From assembly GCA_041913505.1 (NCBI GenBank), contig JAYSFC010000007.1:1-50934 (forward strand): DNA of 50,934 nt. Reading direction: 5' to 3'. Positions 26,156 to 34,658 of this stretch are shown piece by piece; positions within the stretch are counted from its first letter, which is position 1, and each line of letters begins with the position of its first letter. The position numbers and the translations under genes were made by a program. The notes below the pieces were generated by a model. It was given only the letters and a program-made list of their open reading frames with translations. It was not told the origin of the DNA and searched no databases. Source of the stretch: JAYSFC01 sp041913505 (lineage in GTDB: Bacteria > Pseudomonadota > Gammaproteobacteria > Burkholderiales > Burkholderiaceae_C).

Positions 26156-27940
26156 ATGAGCAACGCAGCACTGCACAGAGCCACCCACCGCCCCCACGGC
26201 CCGCTGGACTGGCGCAGCGTGGTGGACTGGCTCGAGGTGGATGGTGTGATCGCCCCCGAGGAGGCGCAGCGCACCATCGCCCGCTGCTCCCAGGCCGAGA
26301 GCAGCCAGCATCCGCTGGTGCGGCTGGCCAGCGTGGCCATGGCGCGCGCCGAGGATGGGCGGCCGCTGGACCTCGAGGCACTGACCGAATACCTCGCCAA
26401 GCGCAGCGGCCTGGCCTACCTGCGCATCGATCCGCTCAAGGTGGATGTGGGCCGCGTGGCCGACACCATGAGCGCGAGCTATGCCGAGCGCCACAAGGTG
26501 CTGCCCGTGCAGGTGGGTGCCAAGGAGGTGGTGATCGCCACGGCCGAGCCTTTCGTGGACGACTGGGTGGCCGAAGTGGAGCGCCAGTCGCGGCGCACCG
26601 TGCGGCGCGTGGTGGCCAATCCGCAGGACATCCGCCGCTACACGGCCGAGTTCTTCGCGCTGGCCAAGTCGGTGCGCGCGGCGCAGAAGGCCGGCGGCAA
26701 TGCGGGTGCGAGCAGCTTCGAGCAGCTCGTGGAGCTGGGCAAGAGCAACAAGCAGCTCGATGCCAATGACCAGGGCGTGATCCGCGTGGTCGACTGGCTC
26801 TGGCAGTACGCCTTCGACCAGCGCGCAAGCGACATCCACCTGGAGCCGCGGCGCGAGCAGGGCGTGATCCGCTTTCGCATCGACGGCGTGCTGCAGCCGG
26901 TCTACCAGATGCCCATGGGCGTGCTCAACGCCATGGTGGCCCGCGTGAAGCTGCTGGGGCGCATGGACGTGGTGGAAAAGCGCCGCCCGCAGGATGGCCG
27001 CATCAAGACGCGCAACCCGCGCGGCGACGAGGTGGAAATGCGCCTCTCGACCCTGCCCACGGCCTTCGGCGAGAAGATGGTGATGCGCATCTTCGACCCC
27101 GACAACGCCGTGAAGGACCTCGACGCGCTGGGCTTCTCGCAGCACGACGCGCAGCGCTGGGAGTCGCTCGTCAAGCGCCCGCACGGCATCATCCTCGTGA
27201 CCGGACCCACGGGCTCGGGCAAGACGACCACGCTGTATTCCACGCTCAAGCGCATCGCGACCGAAGAGGTCAACGTGAGCACGGTGGAGGACCCGATCGA
27301 GATGATCGAGCCGAGCTTCAACCAGACCCAGGTGCAGCCGCAGCTCGACTTCGGCTTCACTGAAGGCCTGCGCGCGCTCATGCGCCAGGACCCGGACATC
27401 ATCATGGTGGGCGAAATCCGCGACCTGCCCACGGCCGAGATGGCCGTGCAGGCCGCGCTCACGGGCCACCTCGTGTTCTCCACGCTGCACACCAACGACG
27501 CGCCCAGTGCCGTCAGCCGGCTCATGGAGCTGGGCGTGCCCAACTATCTCATCAACGCCACGCTGCTGGGCGTGCTCGCGCAGCGCCTCGTGCGCACGCT
27601 GTGCGTGCAGTGCAAGCAGCGCGACGAAGTGGCGCGCCCGGAGGACCTGGCCGAGGCCGTGCGCCCCTGGAAGATCAACGGCGGCTACCAGCCCTACAAG
27701 CCCGTGGGCTGCGTGGACTGCCGCATGACGGGCTTTCGCGGGCGCATGGGCCTCTACGAGTTGCTCACGGTGAGCGAGGCGCTCAAGGACAAGATCACGC
27801 AGAGCCCCTCCATTGATACGCTGCGCCGCCAGGCCGTGCAGGACGGCATGCGCCCGTTGCGCCTGGCGGGCGCGCTGCGCGTGGCCGAAGGGCTGACGAC
27901 GCTCGAAGAAGTCATCGCCGCCACGCCGCCCATCGAGTAG
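26156..27940 (+). CDS. GspE/PulE/PilB family secretion or pilus ATPase
   Basis: A 594-residue hexameric ATPase. An MshEN/GspE N-terminal domain lies at about 60-155. The ATPase half contains RASDIHLEPRREQG, the Walker A GPTGSGKTT near 350, the Asp box TVEDPIEM, RQDPDIIMVGEIRD and HTNDAPSAVSRL. The tetracysteine zinc motif CVQC (about 483-486) and CVDC (about 518-521) assigns it to the GspE/PilB type rather than PilT retraction ATPases. No other type II secretion or type IV pilus genes are in the window, so its partners are encoded elsewhere or it is an orphan. Confidence 0.92.
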   Translation: MSNAALHRATHRPHGPLDWRSVVDWLEVDGVIAPEEAQRTIARCSQAESSQHPLVRLASVAMARAEDGRPLDLEALTEYLAKRSGLAYLRIDPLKVDVGRVADTMSASYAERHKVLPVQVGAKEVVIATAEPFVDDWVAEVERQSRRTVRRVVANPQDIRRYTAEFFALAKSVRAAQKAGGNAGASSFEQLVELGKSNKQLDANDQGVIRVVDWLWQYAFDQRASDIHLEPRREQGVIRFRIDGVLQPVYQMPMGVLNAMVARVKLLGRMDVVEKRRPQDGRIKTRNPRGDEVEMRLSTLPTAFGEKMVMRIFDPDNAVKDLDALGFSQHDAQRWESLVKRPHGIILVTGPTGSGKTTTLYSTLKRIATEEVNVSTVEDPIEMIEPSFNQTQVQPQLDFGFTEGLRALMRQDPDIIMVGEIRDLPTAEMAVQAALTGHLVFSTLHTNDAPSAVSRLMELGVPNYLINATLLGVLAQRLVRTLCVQCKQRDEVARPEDLAEAVRPWKINGGYQPYKPVGCVDCRMTGFRGRMGLYELLTVSEALKDKITQSPSIDTLRRQAVQDGMRPLRLAGALRVAEGLTTLEEVIAATPPIE

Positions 27941-28051
27941 CCGGCTCCTGCCGCGCCGGCGGTAACTGGGTGTAGGTGGAATCCACATCGATTCGCGGGA
28001 GCAAAGCGCTCACAATCGGCCGGTCGTGATTTCCGCCAAGGAGACAGTTTC

Positions 28052-28540
28052 GTGAAAATCAAGAGTCAAAAAGACTTTTTTTCCGGCCTCATGTTCATGG
28101 GGATCGGAGTTGCGTTCGCCTGGGGCGCGACCAACTACAACATCGGCAATGGCGCCCGCATGGGCCCCGGCTACTTCCCCCTGCTGCTGGGCATCCTGCT
28201 CGCCGTGATCGGTGCCGCCGTGACCTTCAAGGCCACCGTGGTGGAGACCGAGGGCGGCGACAAGATCGGCAAGTGGGCCTGGAAGCCGCTGGCCTACATC
28301 CTGGGCGCGAACTTCGCTTTCGGCATCCTGCTTGCGGGCCTGCCCAGCGTGGGTATTCCGGCCATGGGCATGATCGTGGCGATCTATGCGCTCACGTTCA
28401 TCTCCAGCCTGGCGGGTGAGGAGTTCAAGGTCAAGGAAGTGTTCATCCTGGCCACCATCCTGGCTGTGGGCAGCTACGTGGCTTTCGTGTGGGCGCTGAA
28501 ACTGCAGTTCCCCGTGTGGCCGAGCTTCATTTCGGGTTAA
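28052..28540 (+). CDS. tctB: tripartite tricarboxylate transporter, small permease TctB
   Basis: A 162-residue membrane protein with about four helices: FFSGLMFMGIGVAFAWG, GYFPLLLGILLAVIGA, YILGANFAFGILLAGL and IMGMIVAI-like segments. The MGPGYFP motif (residues about 38-44) is typical of TctB. It forms the small subunit of a secondary uptake system for citrate-like carboxylates. The start is GTG with AAGGAGA upstream. tctA follows 16 bases after. No promoter stands out in the 111 bases after the GspE-like gene. Confidence 0.92.
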   Translation: MKIKSQKDFFSGLMFMGIGVAFAWGATNYNIGNGARMGPGYFPLLLGILLAVIGAAVTFKATVVETEGGDKIGKWAWKPLAYILGANFAFGILLAGLPSVGIPAMGMIVAIYALTFISSLAGEEFKVKEVFILATILAVGSYVAFVWALKLQFPVWPSFISG

Positions 28541-28556
28541 GCGGGGGCTTTCGACC

Positions 28557-30068
28557 ATGGATTTGATCAATAACCTGGCGACCGGCTTCGGCGTCGCCTT
28601 CACGTTCCAGAACCTCATTTACTGCTTCATCGGCTGCCTGCTGGGCACGCTGATCGGCGTGCTGCCCGGCATCGGCCCCGTGGCCACCATTGCCATGCTG
28701 CTGCCTGCCACCTATGCGCTGCCCCCCGTGGCCGCGCTGATCATGCTGGCTGGTATCTACTACGGCGCGCAGTACGGCGGCTCCACCACCGCCATTCTCG
28801 TGAACCTGCCGGGCGAATCGTCCTCGGTGGTCACGGTGATCGACGGCTACCAGATGGCGCGTAACGGCCGAGCGGGCCCTGCGCTCGCGGCAGCCGGCCT
28901 GGGCTCGTTCTTCGCTGGCTGCGTGGGCACGCTGATCCTGGCCGCCTTCGCGCCGCCGCTGACCGAAGTGGCCTTCAAGTTCGGCCCCGCCGAATACTTC
29001 TCGCTGATGGTGCTGGGCCTGATCGGCGCCGTGGTGCTGGCCTCGGGCTCGCTGATCAAGGCCGTGGCCATGATCGTGCTGGGCCTGCTGATGGGTCTGG
29101 TGGGCACCGACGTGAACTCGGGCGTGGCCCGCTACAGCTTCGACATCCCTGAGCTCACGGACGGCATCGGCTTCGTGACCATCGCCATGGGCGTGTTCGG
29201 CTACGGTGAAATCATCGCCAACCTGTCGCGTCCGGAAGAAGACCGCGAAGTGTTCACCGCCAAGGTGCAGGGCCTGTTCCCCACCAAGGAAGACTTCAAG
29301 CGCATGTTCCCTGCCGTGCTGCGCGGTACGGCCCTCGGCTCGGCCCTGGGCATCCTGCCTGGCGGCGGCGCGCTGCTGGCGGCCTTCGCGGCCTATACCG
29401 TGGAAAAGAAGACCAAGCTGCACCCCGGCGAAGTGCCGTTCGGCAAGGGCAACATCCGCGGCGTGGCGTCGCCTGAGTCGGCCAACAACGCCGGTTCGCA
29501 GACTTCGTTCATTCCGCTGCTGACCCTGGGCATACCCCCCAACGCCGTGATGGCGCTGATGGTGGGTGCCATGACCATCCACAACATCCAGCCTGGCCCG
29601 CAGGTGATGACCAGCAACCCCGAGCTGTTCTGGGGCCTGATCGCCTCGATGTGGATCGGCAACGCGATGCTGGTGATCCTGAACCTGCCGCTGATCGGCC
29701 TCTGGATCAAGCTGCTGACCGTGCCCTACCGCTGGCTGTTCCCGTCCATCGTGCTGTTCTGCGCGATCGGCGTGTACTCCACCAACAACAACACGTTCGA
29801 CGTGTGGATGGTGGGCGCCTTTGGCATGATTGGCTACATCTTCCACAAGCTCGGCACGGAACCCGCGCCGCTGCTGCTGGGCTTCATCCTGGGCCCGATG
29901 ATGGAAGAGAACCTGCGCCGTGCGCTGCTGCTGTCGCGCGGCGACTGGAGCGTGTTCGTGACGCGCCCGATCTCCGCCGGCCTGCTGGCTGCCGCCGCTC
30001 TGCTGCTGGTGATCGTGCTGCTGCCGGCCGTGAAGAGCAAGCGCGAAGAGGCCTTCGTCGAAGACTGA
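28557..30068 (+). CDS. tctA: tripartite tricarboxylate transporter, large permease TctA
   Basis: A 503-residue permease with about 11-12 membrane segments. Signature stretches are GTLIGVLPGIGPVATIAMLLP, YYGAQYGGSTTAILVNLPGE, GDVNSG-like VGTDVNSGVARYSF, LPGGGALLAAFAAYTVEK, SPESANNAGSQTSFIPLLTLGIP and EENLRRALLLSRGDWSVF. It works with TctB and a periplasmic TctC/Bug binding protein. No tctC gene is adjacent, which is frequent in Burkholderiales with many unlinked Bug proteins. Substrate cannot be stated. A terminator follows. Confidence 0.95.
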   Translation: MDLINNLATGFGVAFTFQNLIYCFIGCLLGTLIGVLPGIGPVATIAMLLPATYALPPVAALIMLAGIYYGAQYGGSTTAILVNLPGESSSVVTVIDGYQMARNGRAGPALAAAGLGSFFAGCVGTLILAAFAPPLTEVAFKFGPAEYFSLMVLGLIGAVVLASGSLIKAVAMIVLGLLMGLVGTDVNSGVARYSFDIPELTDGIGFVTIAMGVFGYGEIIANLSRPEEDREVFTAKVQGLFPTKEDFKRMFPAVLRGTALGSALGILPGGGALLAAFAAYTVEKKTKLHPGEVPFGKGNIRGVASPESANNAGSQTSFIPLLTLGIPPNAVMALMVGAMTIHNIQPGPQVMTSNPELFWGLIASMWIGNAMLVILNLPLIGLWIKLLTVPYRWLFPSIVLFCAIGVYSTNNNTFDVWMVGAFGMIGYIFHKLGTEPAPLLLGFILGPMMEENLRRALLLSRGDWSVFVTRPISAGLLAAAALLLVIVLLPAVKSKREEAFVED

Positions 30069-30081
30069 CGTTTTGCTCGGC

Positions 30082-30100
30082 ACCGGGCCGCAGGCCCGGT
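30082..30100. other. hairpin downstream of tctA
   Basis: ACCGGGCC-GCA-GGCCCGGT is a perfect 8-bp stem immediately after the tctA stop. With no T-run, it is more likely a 3'-end stabilising hairpin before the true terminator at 30115. Confidence 0.5.
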
Positions 30101-30114
30101 AGGCATGAAACCAC

Positions 30115-30135
30115 GGCACCTTCGGGTGCCTTTTT
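30115..30135 (+). terminator. Rho-independent terminator after tctBA
   Basis: GGCACC-TTCG-GGTGCC followed by TTTTT: a 6-bp stem with a stable UUCG tetraloop and a T-run, 47 bases past the tctA stop. This is a textbook intrinsic terminator and separates tctBA from the DUF3422 gene. Confidence 0.92.
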
Positions 30136-30189
30136 CGTTTGGGAGAGGGAAGCGGTTGCGGCCACAATAGGGCCGAACACGAGGCCCGC

Positions 30190-31488
30190 ATGCACCCACC
30201 CACCCTCCCGGCGCAGCACCCGCAACGCGCGCTACTGCACAACGAGATCCATGCCCGCCCGCCGGAGGCTTTGACGGCGCCGGTAGCTATCTCGCACATC
30301 GTCATGCTGGCCGACGCGGCGGGCCGCGAGGCGAGCCGTGCCCACCTGGCCGCGCTGCTGCGCGATCACCACCTGCCGCCCCCCGACGAGCACACCACGC
30401 ACCTGCGCATGGACGTGGGGCCGTTCCGTCTGCGCTGGGAGCTGCACACCGAGTTCGTGACCTGGACCTTCACGGCCCCGCTGGGTGCCGAAGGCTTCGG
30501 TGAGCGCGAGCCCGCAGGCGCCTCCGAGGTGGTGCCCCGCGAGTGGCTGGCCCAGTTGCCGGGGCAGTGCCTGTGCAGCCTGCACCTGTGGGTGCTGCCC
30601 ACGCAGGGCTTCGGCGCTGCCTCGCTCGTGCCCCAGGTGCTGCACGAGGACACGCTGGTGGCTTCCACCGTGGCCGATGGGCATGGCGAGGTCTACACCG
30701 ATTTCGCGATCCACGCCGATGGCTGCTCGCGCATGGTGCTGCTCGCGGGCGGCATGACGCCGCGGCGCCTGGGGCGCCTCGTGCAACGCCTGCTCGAGAT
30801 CGAGACCTACCGCATGGCCGCGCTGCTGGGCCTGCCGGCCGCGCGCGAGGCCGCCGCCGTGCTCGCATCGGCAGAGGGCGAGCTGGCCGCGCTGGCCGAG
30901 TCCATCCGCTCGGCCAACCGCGACGCCGAACCCGCGCTGCTGGACCGCCTGACACGCCTGGCGGGCCAGGTAGAGAGCCAGTACGCCGCCACGCACTCGC
31001 GTTTCTCGGCCAGCAGCGCCTATTTCGAGCTCGTGGACCGGCGCATCCGGGACATTTCGGAATCGCGCCTGGCGGGCATGCAGACCATCGGCGAATTCAT
31101 GGACCGGCGCCTCACGCCCGCGCGCAGCACCTGCGAGTGGGTGGCGCGGCGCCAGGACGCGCTGTCGCAGCGCGTCTCGCGCATCAGCAACCTGCTGCGC
31201 ACGCGCGTGGAGATCGAGCAGCAGCAAAGCAGCCAGGCCCTGCTGGCGGCGATGAACCAGCGCCAGGACCTGCAACTGCAGCTGCAGTCCACGGTGGAAG
31301 GCCTCTCGGTGGCGGCCATCACCTACTACATCGTGGGGCTCGTAAGCTACCTCGCCAAGGGGGCGCAGAAGATCGGCTGGCCCTGGCAGCCCGAGAGCAC
31401 GGCGGCGGTGGCGATTCCCCTGGTGGCGCTCAGCGTGTGGTGGTCGCTGCGGCGGTTGCACCACCGGATGTTCAAGAACCGGCACTGA
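30190..31488 (+). CDS. DUF3422 family membrane protein
   Basis: A 432-residue protein of a conserved proteobacterial family of unknown function. It begins with HPQRALLHNEIHARPPEAL, a DUF3422 signature, and has a soluble part rich in Arg and Glu (about 200-370) that could form coiled coils. The C-terminus has two membrane segments (VAAITYYIVGLVSYLAKG, TAAVAIPLVALSVWWSL), so most of the protein is a cytoplasmic domain anchored at its C-terminus. ATG 30190 is chosen because the 17 codons upstream lie in the terminator spacer. No function is inferred. Confidence 0.88.
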   Translation: MHPPTLPAQHPQRALLHNEIHARPPEALTAPVAISHIVMLADAAGREASRAHLAALLRDHHLPPPDEHTTHLRMDVGPFRLRWELHTEFVTWTFTAPLGAEGFGEREPAGASEVVPREWLAQLPGQCLCSLHLWVLPTQGFGAASLVPQVLHEDTLVASTVADGHGEVYTDFAIHADGCSRMVLLAGGMTPRRLGRLVQRLLEIETYRMAALLGLPAAREAAAVLASAEGELAALAESIRSANRDAEPALLDRLTRLAGQVESQYAATHSRFSASSAYFELVDRRIRDISESRLAGMQTIGEFMDRRLTPARSTCEWVARRQDALSQRVSRISNLLRTRVEIEQQQSSQALLAAMNQRQDLQLQLQSTVEGLSVAAITYYIVGLVSYLAKGAQKIGWPWQPESTAAVAIPLVALSVWWSLRRLHHRMFKNRH

Positions 31489-31655
31489 AGCGGCGCGCGC
31501 CTTCTGCGATGGCGGGGTGCCCCGCATGCAGGCCCGATGGCTGGCGCGCCGCGCGCCGTGCGACACTCGAATGCAATTGAATGGAGCTTGAATGGAGCAG
31601 AGCGTGGCGCCGCACGACGGCGCTGCCGCGCCCCACCCCGGGAACCGAAGAAGCA

Positions 31656-32585
31656 GTGACAACAGCGCAAACCCAGCCCGCCCCGGCGGCCAACAAGAAG
31701 GTTGCGAGCGGCCTCACCCTCGCGGTGCTTGGGGCCGTGGCCTTCAGCGGCAAGGCCATCATCGTCAAGCTCGCGTACCGCTACGGCGTGGACGCGGTCA
31801 CCCTCATCATGTACCGCATGCTGTTCGCGCTGCCCATCTTCGCGGCCATGGCATGGTGGGCGAGCCGCGGCAAGCCGCCCCTGACGGCGCGCGACTGGCG
31901 GGGCGTGCTGGGCCTGGGTGTCTCGGGCTACTACCTGGCGAGCTTCCTCGACTTCGCGGGGCTGGCCTACATCAGCGCGGGGCTCGAGCGGCTCATCCTC
32001 TACCTCAATCCCACGCTGGTCGTGCTGCTCGGGTGGATGCTGTATGGTCGGGGCATCCGCGGGGGGCAGGTGCTCGGCATGGCGATCAGCTACTGCGGCG
32101 TGGCGCTCGTGTTCGGGCTCGAGGCGCATCTGCAGGGCGCGCACACGGCCTGGGGCGTGCTGCTGGTGTTCCTGAGCGCCGCGAGCTACGCGGTCTACCT
32201 CGTGTACAGCGGCGAGATGGTGCAGCGCATCGGATCGCTGCGGCTCGTGGGGCTGGCCACGTCGGTGGCCTGCCTGTGCTGCCTGCTGCAGTTCGTGGCG
32301 CTGCGGCCGCTCTCTGCGGCCGTGGTGGCACCCGAGGTGCTCTGGCTGTCGGTGCTCAACGCCACGTTGTGCACGGCGGCGCCCGTGCTCATGGTCATGA
32401 TGGCCGTCGAACGCATCGGTGCCGGCATGGCCGCGCAGACGGGCATGGTCGGGCCGCTGTCCACCATCCTCATGGGGGTGTGGATCCTGGGCGAGCCCTT
32501 TACGGCCTGGATGGCCGCCGGCACGGCGCTGGTGGTCGCGGGTATTTTTGTGTTCACGCGCATGGCCCGCCGGTCGGCGCGATAG
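31656..32585 (+). CDS. EamA-family (DMT) transporter
   Basis: A 309-residue protein with about ten membrane helices in two EamA repeats (SGLTLAVLGAVAFSGKAIIVKLAYRYG, and the second half from AWGVLLVFLSAASYAVYLVYSG). It is a drug/metabolite transporter, and its substrate is unknown. The start is uncertain: GTG 31656 fits the family N-terminus, while ATG 31581 would add 25 unrelated residues. Ten bases separate it from the SDR gene, so they may be co-transcribed. Confidence 0.85.
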   Translation: MTTAQTQPAPAANKKVASGLTLAVLGAVAFSGKAIIVKLAYRYGVDAVTLIMYRMLFALPIFAAMAWWASRGKPPLTARDWRGVLGLGVSGYYLASFLDFAGLAYISAGLERLILYLNPTLVVLLGWMLYGRGIRGGQVLGMAISYCGVALVFGLEAHLQGAHTAWGVLLVFLSAASYAVYLVYSGEMVQRIGSLRLVGLATSVACLCCLLQFVALRPLSAAVVAPEVLWLSVLNATLCTAAPVLMVMMAVERIGAGMAAQTGMVGPLSTILMGVWILGEPFTAWMAAGTALVVAGIFVFTRMARRSAR

Positions 32586-32595
32586 GAGAGTCGGT

Positions 32596-33426
32596 ATGGA
32601 TCTGGGAATCGCGGGCAAGTGGGCCCTGGTGTGCGGAGCGAGCAAGGGGCTGGGCTTCGGCTGCGCCGAGGCGCTGGTGCGCGAGGGCGTCAACGTGGTC
32701 GTCAATGCACGCCACGCCGATGCCTTGAATGAAGCCACTTCAAAATTGATAGCTGTCGGTGCAGGCAGTGTGAGCACTGCAGGCGCAAAACATGCCCAAC
32801 CCACCGTGCTCGCCGTGGCGGCCGACATCACCACGCCCGAGGGGCGCGCGGCCGTGTTCTCCGTGCCCTCGGGCCCGGGCCGCAACTTCGACATCGTGGT
32901 CACGAACGCCGGCGGTCCGCCGCCGGGCGACTTCCGCGACTGGGACCGCGACGCCTGGATCAAGGCCGTGGACGCCAACATGCTCACGCCCATCGAGCTC
33001 ATCCGGGCCACCGTGGACGGCATGGCCGCGCGGGGCTTTGGGCGCATCGTGAACATCACCTCCAGCGCGGTGAAGGCGCCCATCGACATCCTAGGCCTGT
33101 CCAACGGCGCGCGCAGCGGCCTCACGGGCTTCGTGGCGGGCGCGGCGCGCAGCGCGATTGCGGGCAAGGGCGTCACCATCAACAACCTGCTGCCCGGCAA
33201 GTTCGACACCGACCGGCTCGGCGCCACGCTCGGCGCGGCGGCCACGCGGACGGGCAAGTCCCTCGACGACGTGCGCCGCGCGCAGCAGGTGCAGATCCCG
33301 GCGGGCCGCTTTGGCACGCCGCAGGAGTTCGGCGCGATCTGCGCGTTCCTGTGCAGCGCGCATGCGGGCTACATCACGGGCCAGAATGTGCTGGCCGATG
33401 GCGGAGCCTATCCCGGCAGCTTCTGA
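32596..33426 (+). CDS. atypical short-chain dehydrogenase/reductase
   Basis: A 276-residue SDR with a GASKGLGFG cofactor loop, VTNAGGPPPG and NITSSAVKAP with the Ser. The usual catalytic YxxxK is replaced by the segment LSNGARSGL, as in BKR-like SDRs in which the tetrad is incomplete, so ordinary ketoreductase activity is doubtful. Residues about 49-66 (TSKLIAVGAGSVSTAGAK) come from an AT-rich repeat copy within the gene and have no place in the standard fold; the rest is colinear with family members. The start has GGAGAG upstream. Confidence 0.85.
   Translation: MDLGIAGKWALVCGASKGLGFGCAEALVREGVNVVVNARHADALNEATSKLIAVGAGSVSTAGAKHAQPTVLAVAADITTPEGRAAVFSVPSGPGRNFDIVVTNAGGPPPGDFRDWDRDAWIKAVDANMLTPIELIRATVDGMAARGFGRIVNITSSAVKAPIDILGLSNGARSGLTGFVAGAARSAIAGKGVTINNLLPGKFDTDRLGATLGAAATRTGKSLDDVRRAQQVQIPAGRFGTPQEFGAICAFLCSAHAGYITGQNVLADGGAYPGSF
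32738..32795. repeat. AGCTAT-type repeat copy inside the SDR gene
   Basis: TTCAAAATTGATAGCTGTCG, then GTGCAGGC and GCACTGCAGGC, reproduces the A/T run plus GATAGCTG head and two GTGC/GCAC arms of the repeat. It stays in frame and adds about 15 residues to the SDR. Confidence 0.6.
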
Positions 33427-33563
33427 CCTGCCCAATTCGGCGGCTGCGCGGCCCATGGGCGCGGCTGTCGTTTTTTGCGCAAGTGGGCGTGGGTGCGCCA
33501 TGATGCGGTCAAAATGCACGCGCACCCGTTTCCCTCTTGTGGGACACGGGGCACCCTTTGTCC

Positions 33564-34658
33564 ATGCCGCTGTACACCGCCTCCTTTCGCCTTCGCCTCT
33601 GCCGCCTGGCTGGGGCCAGCCTGCTGGTGCTGGCCGGGTGCGGCGTCGGCGCAGCGCGGGCGCAGCAGGCGCCTGCCGCCCCCTACAAATTGCGCGTGGT
33701 GGGGGGGCTGGCCGGTGTGACCCAGTATGTGCGGTATGAAGAGCCGTTCTGGACCCAGGAGCTGTCCCGGCTCAGCGGCGGGCGCTTCAGCGCCGACATC
33801 GTGCCCTTTGATCGCGCTGGTGTGCCGGGCATGGAGATGCTGCGGCTGATGCAGCTGGGCGTGGTGCCCTTTGGTACCGTGCTCATGAGCTCGCTCTCGG
33901 CACAGTACCCGCAGTACATGGCCCCCGACCTGCCGGGGCTCAATCCCGACATGGCCAGCTTGCGCTCGAGCGTGGCGGCTTTTCGCCCCTACCTCGAAAA
34001 GGCCCTGCGCGACCAGCATGGCATCGTGGCATTGGCGCTCTATATCTACCCGGCCCAGGTGGTGTTCTGCAAGAAGCCCCTGGCGCGGCTCGCAGACCTC
34101 GCGGGGCGGCGCACGCGCGTGTCGTCGGCCACGCAGGCCGATTTCGTGGGGGCCCTGGGCGGGGTGCCGGTGCATACCGGTTTTTCGCAAATCCTCTACA
34201 GCCTGGAGACGGGCAATACCGAATGCGCCATCACGGGCACGATGTCAGGGCATTCGCTCGGGCTCTACCGCGTGACGCAGTACCTCTACCCCTTGCCCGT
34301 GACCTGGGGGCTGGCCATCTTCGGGGCCCAGCAGGCGGCCTGGAACGCGCTGCCGCCCGATCTGCGCACGCTGCTGCGCCGCGAACTGCCGCGGCTCGAG
34401 GGCGTGATCTGGGCCGAGGCCGAGCGCGAAACCGCCGAGGGCGTGGCTTGCAACGGCGGCGGGCCGCAGTGCCGCCAGGGCCGCAAAGGGCGCATGACCG
34501 TCGTGCCCGTGTCGTCGGCCGACGAGCGCGAGCGGCGCGAGATTTTCGAGTCCATCGTGCTGCGGCGCTGGCTGCAGCGCTGCAACGTCGACTGCAGCGC
34601 GATCTGGGAGCAGACCATCGGCCCCGTGCGGGGCATCCGTGCGCAAGGAGAGCAATGA
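33564..34658 (+). CDS. TRAP transporter DctP-like solute-binding protein, possible lipoprotein
   Basis: The 364-residue product is exported: the N-terminus has LLVLAGC (lipobox, C26) or alternatively a type I site after ARA near 34. The mature part resembles DctP/TAXI-less TRAP binding proteins: LRVVGGLAGVTQYVRYEEPFW, LSGGRFSADIVPFDRAGVPGMEMLRLMQLGVVPFGTV, ADLAGRRTRVSS and MSGHSLGLYRVTQYLYPL. Two Cys pairs near the end (VACNGGGPQC, CNVDC) may be disulfides. No DctQ/DctM permease genes are nearby. The stop overlaps the ATG of a GGDEF-EAL gene (ATGA), which suggests that ligand binding feeds signalling and not transport (inference). Confidence 0.85.
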   Translation: MPLYTASFRLRLCRLAGASLLVLAGCGVGAARAQQAPAAPYKLRVVGGLAGVTQYVRYEEPFWTQELSRLSGGRFSADIVPFDRAGVPGMEMLRLMQLGVVPFGTVLMSSLSAQYPQYMAPDLPGLNPDMASLRSSVAAFRPYLEKALRDQHGIVALALYIYPAQVVFCKKPLARLADLAGRRTRVSSATQADFVGALGGVPVHTGFSQILYSLETGNTECAITGTMSGHSLGLYRVTQYLYPLPVTWGLAIFGAQQAAWNALPPDLRTLLRRELPRLEGVIWAEAERETAEGVACNGGGPQCRQGRKGRMTVVPVSSADERERREIFESIVLRRWLQRCNVDCSAIWEQTIGPVRGIRAQGEQ

